Assembly (NCBI RefSeq): GCF_014193375.1
Contig: NZ_JACHZF010000020.1
Coordinates: forward strand, 1 to 64,000
DNA length: 64,000 nt
From: Halomonas campaniensis
Lineage (GTDB): Bacteria; Pseudomonadota; Gammaproteobacteria; Pseudomonadales; Halomonadaceae
Reading direction: 5' to 3'
Shown: one piece after another, positions 59,391 through 64,000 of the stretch
How the letters are laid out: each line of letters opens with the position of its first letter
How positions within the stretch are numbered: position 1 is the stretch's first letter
Made by a program: the position numbers and the translations under genes
The notes under the pieces: generated by a model
What the model was told of the DNA's origin: nothing
Database searches by the model: none
What the model saw: only the letters and a program-made list of their open reading frames with translations

Positions 59391-59765
59391 TCAGACCTTC
59401 GGACGCTTGGTGCCGTACTTGGAACGGCCCTGCTTGCGGTTCTGCACGCCGGAGGTGTCCAGGGCGCCACGCACGGTGTGATAGCGCACACCGGGAAGGT
59501 CCTTGACACGGCCGCCGCGGATCAGGACCACGGAGTGCTCCTGCAGGTTGTGGCCTTCACCACCGATGTACGAGGAGACCTCGTAGCCGTTGGTCAGACG
59601 AACACGGCACACCTTGCGCAGTGCGGAGTTCGGCTTCTTCGGGGTGGTGGTGTAGACGCGGGTGCAGACGCCGCGCTTCTGCGGGCAGGCCTGCAGCGCC
59701 GGCACGTCGCTCTTGCTGACGGGGCGCTTGCGCGGCTTGCGCACGAGCTGATTGATCGTTGCCAT
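59391..59765 (-). CDS. rpsL: 30S ribosomal protein S12
   Basis: Decoding-centre protein. 124 aa, identical in length to E. coli. The start at 59765 gives [19 protein letters not shown]. Lys43 ([11 protein letters not shown]) and Lys88 (GGRVKDLPG) are present, so the main streptomycin-resistance positions are wild type. First gene of the str operon. Confidence 0.98.
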   Translation of the reverse strand: MATINQLVRKPRKRPVSKSDVPALQACPQKRGVCTRVYTTTPKKPNSALRKVCRVRLTNGYEVSSYIGGEGHNLQEHSVVLIRGGRVKDLPGVRYHTVRGALDTSGVQNRKQGRSKYGTKRPKV

Positions 59766-59845
59766 GGTGTGTAGCTGACTCCAATGGGTTGCCTTGCCTT
59801 TTCCAGCGGGTGCGGGCGCACCCGCCCCACTGTTAAAGGCTGCGC

Positions 59846-59875
59846 ATTCTAATGGCTGATGCGCCCGGCCGTCAA
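59846..59875 (-). promoter_or_regulatory. Predicted sigma70 promoter of the str operon
   Basis: On the minus strand TTGACG (59875-59870), an 18-bp spacer, and TAGAAT (59851-59846); five of six matches in each hexamer. The -35 begins directly at the end of the rpoC terminator hairpin. Confidence 0.75.
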
Positions 59876-59909
59876 GCCCGGCACCCACCTCTCGGACGGG
59901 GTGCCGGGC
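59876..59909 (-). terminator. Terminator-like hairpin after rpoC
   Basis: A perfect 11-bp stem (59876-59886 with 59899-59909) and a 12-nt loop, 15 nt after the rpoC stop (TGA at 59925-59927). On the minus strand only CTT-like sequence follows, so it may be partly read through. Confidence 0.65.
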
Positions 59910-59924
59910 CCGTGGCCGGTGACA

Positions 59925-64000
<4,076 letters not shown>

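Overview
This 64 kb window is chromosomal DNA of a high-GC gammaproteobacterium. The protein sequences, the gene order (fkpB-lspA-ileS-ribF-murJ, rpsT, proB-obgE-rpmA-rplU/ispB, and a contiguous str-S10-spc-alpha ribosomal block) and the style of the dispersed repeats suggest Halomonadaceae (Halomonas or a close relative). That placement is inference; no 16S gene is present. No phage, insertion sequence, plasmid or CRISPR locus is visible.

Layout. Positions 1-11140 are almost all minus-strand housekeeping genes: fkpB, lspA, ileS, ribF, murJ, rpsT, proB, obgE, rpmA and rplU. Positions 11442-12643 carry ispB and a tRNA-Pro(CGG) with its own promoter and terminator. Positions 12712-20754 hold a universal stress protein, a DASS-family anion transporter, a ClsC-like phospholipase D lipoprotein, a small membrane protein, a thioredoxin-like protein fused to an Lgt-like membrane domain, and rapA. 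Positions 20751-30572 are the most unusual part. An SDR-family protein is followed by what looks like one ten-gene plus-strand operon: FAD oxidoreductase, 47-codon ORF, MerR/LitR-type regulator, DNA photolyase, NTF2-like protein, SDR, a second flavoprotein, DUF1365, a Cfa-family methyltransferase and DUF2878. I read this as a light or singlet-oxygen response and membrane-lipid modification module. A PAS-GGDEF-EAL protein, fabA-fabB, a PlsC-like acyltransferase with a degenerate RmlD-like partner, ssb, yajR and uvrA follow, to 41247. Positions 41479-64000 are the minus-strand ribosomal superoperon from rplQ back to a 5'-truncated rpoC.

Functional links. The first block serves envelope and lipoprotein maturation (lspA, murJ), translation (ileS, rpsT, rpmA, rplU, obgE) and cofactors (ribF, ispB). 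The middle operon couples DNA photorepair with changes to unsaturated phospholipid acyl chains. It lies beside fabA/fabB, which make the unsaturated acyl chains such enzymes would modify. uvrA and ssb add a second DNA-repair group.

Structure outside genes. Two repeat families stand out. One is REP-like palindromes (five copies). The other is a roughly 115-bp dispersed element (two full copies and one internally deleted) that always sits just downstream of a gene in that gene's orientation, with arms that covary between copies. Several sigma70 promoters are clear, including one with perfect consensus hexamers and a 17-bp spacer ahead of the S10 operon.
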